Shown: positions 53,463 to 61,831 of the stretch, one piece after another
Layout: every line of letters starts with the position of its first letter
Position numbering within the stretch: the stretch's first letter is position 1
Assembly (NCBI RefSeq): GCF_020833685.1
Contig: NZ_JACKZY010000001.1
Coordinates: 1,066,578-1,130,577 of the forward strand
DNA length: 64,000 nt
Direction: 5' to 3'
Origin: Nitratireductor sp. B36
Lineage (GTDB): Bacteria; Pseudomonadota; Alphaproteobacteria; Rhizobiales; Rhizobiaceae
The notes under the pieces: generated by a model
Told to the model about the DNA's origin: nothing
The model's database searches: none
What the model saw: the letters and a program-made list of their open reading frames with translations, nothing else
Position numbers and translations under genes: made by a program

Positions 53463-54512
53463 TCACTGATTGGTATATTGGTCGATCAGGGCACGGGCCT
53501 CGTCGATCAGCATCTGACCGTCGATCCCCTTGTCCTTCATCTCCGCCACCCACTGTTCATAAACGGGGGCAGCTGCCTCTTTCCAGGTTTCCGTGTCTTC
53601 AGCGCTGATCTCGATAATGTTGTTGCCGCGATCAACCGCGATCTTTCGGCTGGGAACATCCGCGCCCGCCTGTGTTCTGCCGGCAAACGCCGCAAATTCC
53701 TGACCGGAATTATCGTCCAGCACCTTTTTCAGATCGTCCGGCAAGCTGTCATACTTCGCCTTGTTCATCGCCAGAACAAAGGTGGTCGTGTAAAGGGCGT
53801 GATCGCCGCCGAACTCCGTGTGGTTCGATACGAGCTCAGGCACTTTCAGCGCCGGCGTGACTTCCCAGGGGATTACGCATCCATCGATCACGCCTTTGGA
53901 AAGCGCCTCGGTGATCTGCGGCACCGGCATGCCGACCGGCGTCGCGCCAAGCTGGCCAAGCAGCGAGTTGATGATGCGCGTGGGTGCGCGGATCTTCATG
54001 CCCTTCAGATCCTCGAGATTCTCGATCGGCTCCTTGGAGTGAAGCATGCCAGGGCCATGAACCCAGACACCCAGAACATGTGTGTCCTTGAACTCGGTGT
54101 CCTTCATGTGCTTCTCGAACAGATCCCAATAGGCACGCGAAGTCGCCTCGGCATTCGTCATCATGAAGGGGAGTTCGAACACTTCAGTCGAGGGGAAACG
54201 ACCCGGATTGGAGCCCGGCAGCGTCCATACGATGTCGACGATGCCGTCACGCGCCTGATCGTAGAGCTGCGGCGGCGTGCCGCCGAGCTGCATGGCCGGA
54301 TAGCGCTCGATCTTGATGCGCCCGCCCGATTCCTGCTCCACCTTGTCGGCCCAGGGATCGAGCACCAGCTTCGGCACATTGGCCTGCGGCGGCAGGAACT
54401 GGTGCAGCCTGAGCGTCACCTCCTGCGCGAATGACGAAGCCGAAGCCCCGATAAGCCCGGTTGCTGCGACAGCAGCCGCCAGGGCCAGTTTTCTGACGGA
54501 AAATGGTTTCAT
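53463..54512 (-). CDS. TRAP transporter substrate-binding protein (DctP family)
   Basis: 349 aa with a Sec signal peptide (MKPFSVRKLALAAAVAATGLIGASASSFAQ). DctP features: VTLRLHQFLPPQANV, LEDLKGMKIRAPTRI with the Arg that binds the substrate carboxylate, and GMPVPQITEALSKGVIDG. Binds an organic acid in the periplasm. Upstream of the two permease genes and downstream of an Lrp gene next to hpd; an aromatic oxo-acid ligand is possible but not shown. Confidence 0.9.
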   Translation of the reverse strand: MKPFSVRKLALAAAVAATGLIGASASSFAQEVTLRLHQFLPPQANVPKLVLDPWADKVEQESGGRIKIERYPAMQLGGTPPQLYDQARDGIVDIVWTLPGSNPGRFPSTEVFELPFMMTNAEATSRAYWDLFEKHMKDTEFKDTHVLGVWVHGPGMLHSKEPIENLEDLKGMKIRAPTRIINSLLGQLGATPVGMPVPQITEALSKGVIDGCVIPWEVTPALKVPELVSNHTEFGGDHALYTTTFVLAMNKAKYDSLPDDLKKVLDDNSGQEFAAFAGRTQAGADVPSRKIAVDRGNNIIEISAEDTETWKEAAAPVYEQWVAEMKDKGIDGQMLIDEARALIDQYTNQ

Positions 54513-54717
54513 GCTTCTCCTCCCGATTGCATGTCCCGAAACGTCGGTGATGACGCTCTATATTCTGCGGCAGGACCGCGCCCGGTCTCTCCAAGCCCTG
54601 CGCGACCGCCTGAGAGCCGAGTATCCACTGGAATCCCGCCTCCCGTCCACCGAGACTTTAGCGGAAATTATGTAACAATAAAGAGGCATTTCCGGCCATA
54701 TTCGTAACAAAAAAACA

Positions 54718-55185
54718 TCAAAGCGGCAGGGCACCGGTTTCCTTGAGTGTTTCGAGCACGATGGCACTCTTCACGTGCTGCACTGAATCGTGCGGGAGAA
54801 GCACACCGTTGACGAACTCCGACAACGATTTCAGGTCGGGCGTCACCACTTTGAGAATATAATCCATTTCACCGGTGAGCGCGTGCGCTTCCTGCACTTC
54901 CGGCAGCCGTGCCAGCAGCTCACCGAAACGACGCGCATTGTCGGGATTGTGTGTCGCCAGCGTCACGGTGATGATATTGACGAGCGGGAAGCCCAGCCTG
55001 TCCCGATCGAGCATGGCCGCATAGCCGCGGATGTATCCCTCTTCCTCCAAACGCTGACGGCGGCGCGAACATTGCGAGGGCGAGAGGTTCACCCGTTCCG
55101 AGAGATCGTTATTGGTCAATCGCGCATCCACCTGCAAGAGAGATAATATCTTGCGGTCATAACCATCAACACGCGCATCAGCCAT
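54718..55185 (-). CDS. Lrp/AsnC family transcriptional regulator
   Basis: 155 aa. N-terminal HTH (DRKILSLLQVDARLTNNDLSERVNLSPSQCSRRRQRLEEEGYI) and a C-terminal RAM ligand domain (VQEAHALTGEMDYILKV). Lrp-type proteins sense amino acids. Divergent from hpd, with a 146-bp shared promoter, so control of tyrosine catabolism is likely; orthologous pairs of this kind occur next to hpd in alphaproteobacteria. Confidence 0.92.
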   Translation of the reverse strand: MADARVDGYDRKILSLLQVDARLTNNDLSERVNLSPSQCSRRRQRLEEEGYIRGYAAMLDRDRLGFPLVNIITVTLATHNPDNARRFGELLARLPEVQEAHALTGEMDYILKVVTPDLKSLSEFVNGVLLPHDSVQHVKSAIVLETLKETGALPL

Positions 55186-55284
55186 GCAATACTCCTCTTA
55201 TATGCATGATAAGTGCGCATTTCTCCCAAAATACGACCCACAATGCAAGCCGTGTGCGGCCCAGGAGGCGTAAAATGTGTCCAT

Positions 55285-55300
55285 GACGTGTGAACACGTC
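55285..55300. promoter_or_regulatory. perfect palindrome before hpd
   Basis: GACGTGT-GA-ACACGTC, 7+2+7, 31 nt before the hpd ATG and about 100 nt from the Lrp start. Likely an operator; the Lrp-like protein is the nearest candidate, although perfect dyads of this type are more often bound by TetR/GntR-type proteins. Confidence 0.55.
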
Positions 55301-55331
55301 CAAATGTTCTCAGACGAGGAGGATTGAAGCC

Positions 55332-56444
55332 ATGGGTCCGTTCCCGCACGATGCACCACCACCCAGGATCAGCGAAGAAAACCCCGCCGGCACTGACGGG
55401 TTCGAATTCGTCGAGTTCGCTCATTCGGAGCCGGAAAAACTCGCCGAACTGTTCACCAAAATGGGCTACACCGAAGTCGCCCGACACAAGACAAAGAAGA
55501 TTTCCGTCTGGCGGCAGGGCGACATCAATTATATCGTCAATGCTGAGCCCGGCAGCCACGCCATGCGCTTTGTCGAGGATCACGGCCCATGCGCGCCCTC
55601 CATGGCCTGGCGTGTGGTCGACGCGAAACACGCTTTCGATCACGCGGTCTCAAAGGGTGCCGAGCCTTATGAAGGCGATGACAAAACACTCGACGTGCCC
55701 GCCATTGTCGGCATTGGCGGCTCGCTCATCTACTTCATCGACACCTATGGCGAGAAAGGCTCGGCCTACGACGCGGAATTCGAATGGCTGGGCGAGAAAA
55801 ACCCGCGGCCTGAAGGCGTCGGCTTCTACTACCTCGATCACCTCACCCACAATGTCTATCGCGGCAATATGGACAAATGGTGGGATTTCTACCGCGAGCT
55901 CTTCGGCTTTTCGCAGATCCACTATTTCGACATCGATGGCCGCATTACGGGCCTCGTCTCCCGCGCGATTACCTCGCCTTGCGGCAAGATCCGGATACCG
56001 CTCAACGAGTCCAAGGACGACACGAGCCAGATCGTCGAGTATCTGAAGAAGTACAAAGGCGAAGGCATCCAGCACATTGCGGTGGGCACCGATGGCATCT
56101 ACGACGCCACCGACAGGCTCGCCAACAACGGGCTCAAATTCATGCCTGGCCCACCGGAAGTTTACTACGAGAAGAGCTTCGACCGTGTGCAGGGCCATGA
56201 CGAGCCAATCGAGCGCATGAAAAAGCACGGAATCCTGATCGACGGCGAAGGCGTGGTGAATGGCGGCGTGACCAAGATCCTCCTGCAGATCTTCTCGAAG
56301 ACCGTCATCGGACCGATCTTCTTCGAGTTCATACAGCGCAAGGGCGACGAAGGCTTCGGAGAAGGCAATTTCCGCGCCCTCTTCGAAAGCATCGAGGAAG
56401 ACCAGATACGCCGCGGCGTCATCAAGGTCGACGCCGCCGGTTAG
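55332..56444 (+). CDS. hpd: 4-hydroxyphenylpyruvate dioxygenase
   Basis: 370 aa from ATG 55332, preceded by GAGGAGGA; the longer frame from 55290 covers the palindrome. Two VOC domains; iron ligands are H170 (LDHLTHNV), the His of IQHIAVGT, and the Glu of FFEFIQRKG. Converts 4-hydroxyphenylpyruvate to homogentisate, the substrate of HmgA at the right end of the window. Confidence 0.96.
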   Translation: MGPFPHDAPPPRISEENPAGTDGFEFVEFAHSEPEKLAELFTKMGYTEVARHKTKKISVWRQGDINYIVNAEPGSHAMRFVEDHGPCAPSMAWRVVDAKHAFDHAVSKGAEPYEGDDKTLDVPAIVGIGGSLIYFIDTYGEKGSAYDAEFEWLGEKNPRPEGVGFYYLDHLTHNVYRGNMDKWWDFYRELFGFSQIHYFDIDGRITGLVSRAITSPCGKIRIPLNESKDDTSQIVEYLKKYKGEGIQHIAVGTDGIYDATDRLANNGLKFMPGPPEVYYEKSFDRVQGHDEPIERMKKHGILIDGEGVVNGGVTKILLQIFSKTVIGPIFFEFIQRKGDEGFGEGNFRALFESIEEDQIRRGVIKVDAAG

Positions 56445-56475
56445 CCCACCCGGACAATGCCGGGAAACAAATAAG

Positions 56476-56503
56476 AAAGGCCGTCTCAAACGGCCTTTTT
56501 TAT
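56476..56503 (+). terminator. Rho-independent terminator of hpd
   Basis: AAAGGCCGT (56476-56484), 5-nt loop, ACGGCCTTT (56490-56498), followed by TTTATTT. Thirty-odd bases past the hpd stop. Confidence 0.92.
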
Positions 56504-56663
56504 TTGCCGACTATATTAAATACAGGAAAAATACACCCGGCGACCACGATTACTCCTATAAAAAACATGAAATCGTTCAAAACCTTTACTCAATATTACC
56601 TTTTTTGACGTGACGGACGGCGCGATGATGTTTCCTGGCCAAAAAGGTAAGGAGCGCAACATC

Positions 56664-58250
56664 ATGCTAAGGGCATTAGGACAGGTGTCACGCCGCGAAC
56701 TCCTGACGATGATCGGTGCAGCCGCCGGCAGCGCCGCCCTCTATCAGGCTATGACGACGCTTGGACATGCCCAGCCATCCCCGTATCAGGGTCCAGTCAA
56801 GCTCCAGGGCGACCCGGGGACGGTAAAGGTTCTCATTCTCGGTGCGGGCCTGGCCGGAATGGTGGCTGCGCTGGAATTACGGGCGGCCGGCTATGAAGTC
56901 GAGGTGCTCGAATACCGGGAGAAAGCGGGGGGCCGGTGCTGGACCTTACGTGGTGGCGATACCTATACCGAGCTTGGCGATTTTCGTCAGGATATCGGGT
57001 TTGCCGAAGGCAATTATTTTAATCCTGGGCCTTGGCGCATTCCCCATCATCATCACGCAATTCTGGATTACTGCCGGCGTCTTGACGTCAAACTCGAACC
57101 TTTCATTCAGAAAAATCACAACGCCTATCTCCACTCCACCACCGCATTCGGCGGCAAACCCCAGCGGTTTCGAGAGATCGCTACGGATTTTCGTGGTCAC
57201 ACCTCCGAGCTACTCGCGAAGGCCGTCAACCAAGGCAATCTCGACGAGATGGTTAGCCAGGAGGACAAGGAGAAGCTTCTCGAAGCCCTGCGCACAAACG
57301 GAATGCTCGACAAGGACTTTGGCTACGTCAAAAGCCAGCACACCAGCGAATTCCGCGGTTTTCAGACATGGCCAGGCGGGGGCGCGAAACCAAATCCTAT
57401 CCCCTCCGATCCGATCGCGCCGGGCGACATTCTTCAATCAGGCCTGTGGAGATGGCTGGGTGTAGCGGAAACGGTCGATCATCAGGAAACCATGTTTCAG
57501 CCGGTCGGTGGCATGGACATGATCGCCCAGGCGTTCGAACGCGAGATCAAGGATCTGATCCGCTACAATGCGAAGGTCACCTCCATCAAACAGGATGAGA
57601 CCGGCGTCACCGCCATCTATCAGGACATCAGCACCGAAGGAGAGCCCCTGGAAGCCCGGGCCGATTGGTGCATCTGCACCATCCCGTTTTCCATACTCGG
57701 GCAGATCGAGAACAATTTCTCAGACGGGATAAAGAGCGTGATCGACAAGGTTCAGTACGCCGGTGCCGTCAAGATCGGGCTCGAGTTCAACCGTCGTTTC
57801 TGGGAAGAGGACGAGCATATCTATGGCGGCATCTCTTACACGGACCTCCCCATCGCACTGATCGGCTATCCGTCGAGTGATTATCTTTCCACCGGTAAGG
57901 GTGTTCTCGTCGGCGCTTATAATTGGGATACAGCAGCCTACCAGTTTGCCTCTATGTCCCCGGAAGAGCGCATCAGCAAGGCTCTCGAGGATGGCGCGAT
58001 GATCCACCCGCAATACCGCAAGGAGTTCTCCAGCGGCGCAAGTGTCGCATGGTATAGGGTGCCTTGGGCGCTCGGTTGTTACGGTGTCTGGGACGACAGG
58101 GAGGCAGACTATACCCAAGCGACCGCCCTGGATGGGCGCACCCTGATGGCCGGCGAGCACCTCTCTTATCTGCCGGGATGGCAGGAAGGTGCCATTCTTT
58201 CAGGGCTCGATGCGATTTCGCGCCTCCATGCCCGGGTCATGAGCGGTTGA
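56664..58250 (+). CDS. Tat-exported flavin monoamine oxidase / L-amino acid dehydrogenase-like protein
   Basis: 528 aa from ATG 56664, preceded by AAGGAG. Twin-arginine signal VSRRELLTMIGAA at 8-20, then a GMC-independent amine oxidase fold: GAGLAGMVAA (60-69), EYREKAGGRC, and the C-terminal GEHLSYLPGWQEGAI FAD motif. Flavin amine oxidases deaminate amines or L-amino acids. Followed after 25 bp by a cytochrome c gene, as in nicotine oxidoreductase NicA2, which uses a cytochrome c instead of oxygen. Preceded by a 219-bp AT-rich gap with the hpd terminator. Substrate unknown; hpd next door suggests an aromatic amino acid. Confidence 0.85.
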   Translation: MLRALGQVSRRELLTMIGAAAGSAALYQAMTTLGHAQPSPYQGPVKLQGDPGTVKVLILGAGLAGMVAALELRAAGYEVEVLEYREKAGGRCWTLRGGDTYTELGDFRQDIGFAEGNYFNPGPWRIPHHHHAILDYCRRLDVKLEPFIQKNHNAYLHSTTAFGGKPQRFREIATDFRGHTSELLAKAVNQGNLDEMVSQEDKEKLLEALRTNGMLDKDFGYVKSQHTSEFRGFQTWPGGGAKPNPIPSDPIAPGDILQSGLWRWLGVAETVDHQETMFQPVGGMDMIAQAFEREIKDLIRYNAKVTSIKQDETGVTAIYQDISTEGEPLEARADWCICTIPFSILGQIENNFSDGIKSVIDKVQYAGAVKIGLEFNRRFWEEDEHIYGGISYTDLPIALIGYPSSDYLSTGKGVLVGAYNWDTAAYQFASMSPEERISKALEDGAMIHPQYRKEFSSGASVAWYRVPWALGCYGVWDDREADYTQATALDGRTLMAGEHLSYLPGWQEGAILSGLDAISRLHARVMSG

Positions 58251-58275
58251 TCCCCTTTAAAAAAAGGAGCCTGCC

Positions 58276-58671
58276 ATGCAATTGAAAAGCAAAGCGCTTT
58301 GCATCGCCGCTTCAGTGTTTTTCGTGCCGCCATCGCATAGTGAGGAAGCCGCATTCTTCGGCGACCGTGAGAAAATAACCGTTACCGGCGGTGAAAACAT
58401 TTACAAGGCCATTTGTCAGGGGTGTCATATGCCGGACGGCAAAGGCGCCAGCGGCGCCGGCCGCTACCCCTCACTGGCAGAGAACAAAAACCTGGAACAT
58501 CCAGAGTATGCGATTTTCGTCATCAAGAGCGGGCAGAAAGCCATGCCGGCAATGGAAAACCTGCTCAGCGATCAGCAAATCGCTGATGTGGTCGCCTATA
58601 TCCGAACCAACTTCGGCAATGATTATTCCGGAGAGGTCAGTGTGGATCAGATCGCTCCACCCTGGCCCTGA
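58276..58671 (+). CDS. periplasmic c-type cytochrome
   Basis: 131 aa, AAGGAG before ATG 58276. Signal peptide (LCIAASVFFVPPSHS), one haem c motif CQGCH at 47-51 (followed by MPDGKG) and candidate Met ligands in KAMPAMEN. Typical class I single-haem cytochrome that carries electrons in the periplasm. Its coupling to the Tat-exported flavoenzyme gene suggests that it is that enzyme's electron acceptor. Confidence 0.9.
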   Translation: MQLKSKALCIAASVFFVPPSHSEEAAFFGDREKITVTGGENIYKAICQGCHMPDGKGASGAGRYPSLAENKNLEHPEYAIFVIKSGQKAMPAMENLLSDQQIADVVAYIRTNFGNDYSGEVSVDQIAPPWP

Positions 58672-58706
58672 TGGTTGACGTACGAGCGCCCATCCATCCC
58701 TCTCGC

Positions 58707-58904
58707 CTATTTCTCTTGCGCCGCCTTCAAGACGGCGTGGATCACCCCCAAATCACCCACCTGGTTGGCCAAAAGCAGCACCAGTTTTGCGTTGAGGTGT
58801 GCGCTTTCCTCAAAGCTCAGCCCCTCATGCGCCTTCATCAGCGCCGCATAGAAATCATCGCCTGCCGGTCCCAGCCGGTCCTGGCCGATCTCGCTTTTCT
58901 CCAT
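58707..58904 (-). CDS. DUF2783-like small protein
   Basis: 65 aa. Soluble helical protein (GDDFYAALMKAHEGLSFEESAHLNAKLVLLLANQVGD) matching the size and context of DUF2783 proteins, which sit directly after FAD-dependent oxidoreductases of this type. The start follows the oxidoreductase stop by one base, implying co-translation and possibly a small subunit or chaperone role. No catalytic motif seen. Confidence 0.75.
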   Translation of the reverse strand: MEKSEIGQDRLGPAGDDFYAALMKAHEGLSFEESAHLNAKLVLLLANQVGDLGVIHAVLKAAQEK

Positions 58905-58905
58905 C

Positions 58906-60522
58906 TCATTCCCTCCCCATCGCCCGGGTCATGGCCGCGGCGATCTCATGTGCGTCGGGCGTCTTGAAAATTGCCGCGACATGCTGGTCCGGCCGCACCA
59001 GATAGAGCAGCCCCGCGCCGTAGCGGGCGGCAACAGCGCCTTCGCAATCCTCCACATATGCCAGGCCATCCATGCCTCTCCCGCCGGGCCTTGTTACCTG
59101 CACCACGTGCAGCCCCGCCGGCAGACCAAGCGGTGGTTCGCAATCGACCGCCAAAAGCACGAAGCCGCCACCCGTCTCACCGAGCAACCAGGAAGGCTTC
59201 CCACCTGCCAGCACCGGCGCATCGGCAAGCGCCATGCCCGGCGCAAGCGGCCCCTCGCCCTGCCATTCTGTCTGAAGCCGGCATCCCTCCAGCGAACAGG
59301 GCTTTGAAAGCCTGCCCGAATTCACCAGCCGCCGCGCGAAATCGTGCTTTGCCGAAAGGGCCAGAACACTGTCGCGGAAGATGCGCTCCATCCCGCTCTT
59401 CGGCGTCATGAAAGAGGTCGAGCGCGCCGAGTGGAGAATGTTCTCATCCGCACCCAGAATGCGCTCTTCGTCGTAGGTCGCAATCAGCGAGGCCGGTGCC
59501 TCGCCCTTCACCACGAGCGCCAGCTTCCAGCCCAGATTGTCGATGTCCTGAATGCCGCCATTGCCGCCGCGCGCGCCAAAGGGCGAAACGATATGCGCGC
59601 TGTCGCCGGCAAAGATCACCCGGTCATGCACGAAGCGCTCCAGCCTGCGGCACTGGAAGGTGTAGACCGACACCCAGTCGAGTTCGAAATTCGAATGGCC
59701 GATCACTTTCTCGATGCGCGGTATGACATTCTCCGGCTTCTTTTCCTCATCCGGATCGGCATCCGGGCCAAGCTGCAGGTCGATACGGTAAATGTCGTCC
59801 GGCTGCTTGTGCAGAAGTGCGGACTGCCCGTTGTGAAAGGGCGGCTCGAACCAGAACCAGCGTTCGGAGGGAAAATCCGCCTTCATCTCCACATCGGCGA
59901 TCAGAAAGCGCTCCTCAAACACCTGCCCTGCAAAGTCGAGCCCCATCATGGAGCGCACGGGCGAGCGCGCGCCATCGCAGGCGATCACCCAGGCGGCGTC
60001 CATCTCATAGGCGCCGTCCGGCGTTTCCACCCGAAGGCGCACATCGCCGCCCGTCTGCTCAAGCCCGACAACCCGGTTTTTCCAGCGCAGATCAATCCGG
60101 TCGGAAAGCTCACCCGCCCGTTCCACCAGATATTGCTCCACATAATATTGCTGCAGGTTGATGAAGGCGGGCATCTTGTGCCCCTCCTCCGGCAAAAGGT
60201 CGAAGTTCCACACCTCACGGTCGCGGTGAAAAAGCCGCCCGACCTGCCAGGTCACGCCCTTCTCAACCATGCGCTCGCCCACACCCAGCCGGTCGAAGAT
60301 CTCAAGCGTGCGTTTGGACCAGCAGATGGCCCGGCTGCCCAGGGACACAACGTCGTTGTCGTCCAGCACGACCGCGGAGACGCCGCGCTGTGCCAGGTCG
60401 ATCGCGGCCGCCAGCCCCACCGGCCCCGCGCCGACGATGACCACCGGATATTGCCCCACATGCCCGCCGGCAAGCTCCGGAGGCTTCGTGTATGGAAAGG
60501 GGTTGTACGCGTAACGCGGCAT
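58906..60522 (-). CDS. FAD-dependent aromatic monooxygenase (MhpA/PheA-TfdB-like)
   Basis: 538 aa. FAD fold VIVGAGPVGLAAAIDLA (~28-44), ICWSKRTLEIFDRLG, VIACDGARSPVRSMMG, and the second FAD motif FAGDSAHIVSPFGARGGNGGIQD. The C-terminal third is a thioredoxin-like domain as in 3-(3-hydroxyphenyl)propionate hydroxylase and phenol hydroxylases. Hydroxylates an aromatic ring. Located in the homogentisate cluster, so it may make or process a hydroxyphenylacetate-type compound; the substrate is not determined. Confidence 0.88.
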   Translation of the reverse strand: MPRYAYNPFPYTKPPELAGGHVGQYPVVIVGAGPVGLAAAIDLAQRGVSAVVLDDNDVVSLGSRAICWSKRTLEIFDRLGVGERMVEKGVTWQVGRLFHRDREVWNFDLLPEEGHKMPAFINLQQYYVEQYLVERAGELSDRIDLRWKNRVVGLEQTGGDVRLRVETPDGAYEMDAAWVIACDGARSPVRSMMGLDFAGQVFEERFLIADVEMKADFPSERWFWFEPPFHNGQSALLHKQPDDIYRIDLQLGPDADPDEEKKPENVIPRIEKVIGHSNFELDWVSVYTFQCRRLERFVHDRVIFAGDSAHIVSPFGARGGNGGIQDIDNLGWKLALVVKGEAPASLIATYDEERILGADENILHSARSTSFMTPKSGMERIFRDSVLALSAKHDFARRLVNSGRLSKPCSLEGCRLQTEWQGEGPLAPGMALADAPVLAGGKPSWLLGETGGGFVLLAVDCEPPLGLPAGLHVVQVTRPGGRGMDGLAYVEDCEGAVAARYGAGLLYLVRPDQHVAAIFKTPDAHEIAAAMTRAMGRE

Positions 60523-60650
60523 TGAAATTCACCCTCCCTTCAAAGCCGCTTCTCCTCAGAAAAGAAGCGGCTCATACCTCTTCCAGTTGACGACCCTCAA
60601 CTCCGAGCATGAGATCGACGGTCGTAAAAAAACAGCGCCAGCGCCGCCGC

Positions 60651-60692
60651 CCCCTTCTCCCCGCAAGCGGGGAGAAGGTAAGGATGAGGGGC
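60651..60692 (+). repeat. REP-like palindromic element, copy 1
   Basis: CCTTCTCCCCG, 4-nt loop, CGGGGAGAAGG, then a GGATGAGGGGC tail. Such mobile-like palindromes are very common between genes in rhizobia-related genomes. Copy 2 at 60752-60799 is inverted with respect to it. Confidence 0.8.
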
Positions 60693-60751
60693 AAGCGCCG
60701 TCGGCAATCAGCGGATGCACGGCAAAACCATCCTCAATCAGGTCGCAGCCA

Positions 60752-60799
60752 GCCCCTCATCCCCCTGCCGGGACCTTCTCCCCGCGAGCGGGGAGAAGG
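60752..60799 (-). repeat. REP-like palindromic element, copy 2 (inverted)
   Basis: GCCCCTCATCC tail, short spacer with CTGCCGGGA, then CCTTCTCCCCG-loop-CGGGGAGAAGG. The tail precedes the palindrome, opposite to copy 1, so the pair forms a larger inverted arrangement about 150 bp long. Confidence 0.8.
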
Positions 60800-60856
60800 A
60801 AGCCGGGATCGCGAGAGGCGCGTCCTTCAAACGTCGCGCCAGCCCGCTTCATCACG

Positions 60857-61807
60857 TTACCCCTGCAATGCCTCCCACATCTGCCGGTCGCGCTCTGCCG
60901 TCCAGATGCGCGGCGTGTCGATGCCGAGCGCCTCGTCATAGGCCCTCGCCACATTGAAGGGCAGGCAATGTTCGTAAATCGCATAGTCGGAGAATTTCGG
61001 ATCGCACACCGCACGGCAGGCGTCCCACGCTTCCTTCAGCGTGCCGCCGCCCTGCGCCACGCGCGCCACCGGCTGATAGGTGGACATCACAAAATCGCTG
61101 GTCAGATCCAGTGCCTCATTGACCATGCCCTGCCCCACCAGCGCGCCCCCGCGCCCCGGCGCAATGGCATCGAGATCGAAGGCGCGGATTTCCTCCAGCG
61201 TCGTCGGCCAGTCGTGAAAATGCCCGTCGCCGCAATAGCAGGCCGAATGATGCTCCACGATGTCTCCGGTGAACATCACATTGGCATCGGGCACGAACGC
61301 CACGATGTCGCCAGCCGTATGCGCCCGACCAAGGAACATCAAGTCCACCCGGCGCTTGCCCAGATACACCGTCATGGAACTGGAAAACGTGGTCGTCGGC
61401 CAGGTCAGGCCGGGGATCGATTCATGGCCCTGAAAGAGACGCGGGAAGCGCACGAATTCTGAATCCCAGTCTTCCTGGCCCCGCTCCACCACCATGGAAC
61501 GGGCCTTGTCGCTCATGATCACGGTCGGCGCCTTGTAGGCAGAAGCACCCAGCACACGCACGGCATGGTAATGCGTCAGCACCAGATGGCTGATCGGCTT
61601 GTCGGTGACAGAGCGCACCTTCTCGATCACCTTCTCGGCCAGCCTCGGTGTCGCCTGTGCCTCGATGACCATCACCGACTCATCGCCGATGATGATGCCA
61701 GAATTGGGATCACCCTCGGCCGTGAAAGCCCATAAATCCCTTCCGATCTCGTCAAACGAAATGGTTTTTTCTGTCAGGTCACCTGCGGATGCGAACTCTT
61801 TGGCCAT
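60857..61807 (-). CDS. metallo-beta-lactamase-fold protein with incomplete metal site
   Basis: 316 aa. MBL-fold layout with VIEAQATP, LVLTHYHAVRVLG, GRAHTAGDIVAF and FTGDIVEHH. The canonical H-x-H-x-D-H is reduced to H79-x-H81-A-V-R, so both ligands of the second metal are replaced, while the other metal-1 ligands (H in GRAHTAG, D in FTGD) remain. Either a one-metal enzyme or a non-hydrolytic relative. Part of the leftward hmgA-FAH-small membrane protein-MBL series (24-nt gap), so likely linked to homogentisate catabolism. Confidence 0.8.
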   Translation of the reverse strand: MAKEFASAGDLTEKTISFDEIGRDLWAFTAEGDPNSGIIIGDESVMVIEAQATPRLAEKVIEKVRSVTDKPISHLVLTHYHAVRVLGASAYKAPTVIMSDKARSMVVERGQEDWDSEFVRFPRLFQGHESIPGLTWPTTTFSSSMTVYLGKRRVDLMFLGRAHTAGDIVAFVPDANVMFTGDIVEHHSACYCGDGHFHDWPTTLEEIRAFDLDAIAPGRGGALVGQGMVNEALDLTSDFVMSTYQPVARVAQGGGTLKEAWDACRAVCDPKFSDYAIYEHCLPFNVARAYDEALGIDTPRIWTAERDRQMWEALQG

Positions 61808-61831
61808 AACGCGCCTTTCTCATTGACTACA

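Larger units (their letters stand above)
60523..60856. other. intergenic region carrying palindromic repeats
   Basis: About 334 bp between the monooxygenase and the metallo-beta-lactamase-fold genes. It holds two copies of a REP-like element (listed separately); no other gene or promoter could be read in it. Confidence 0.6.
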
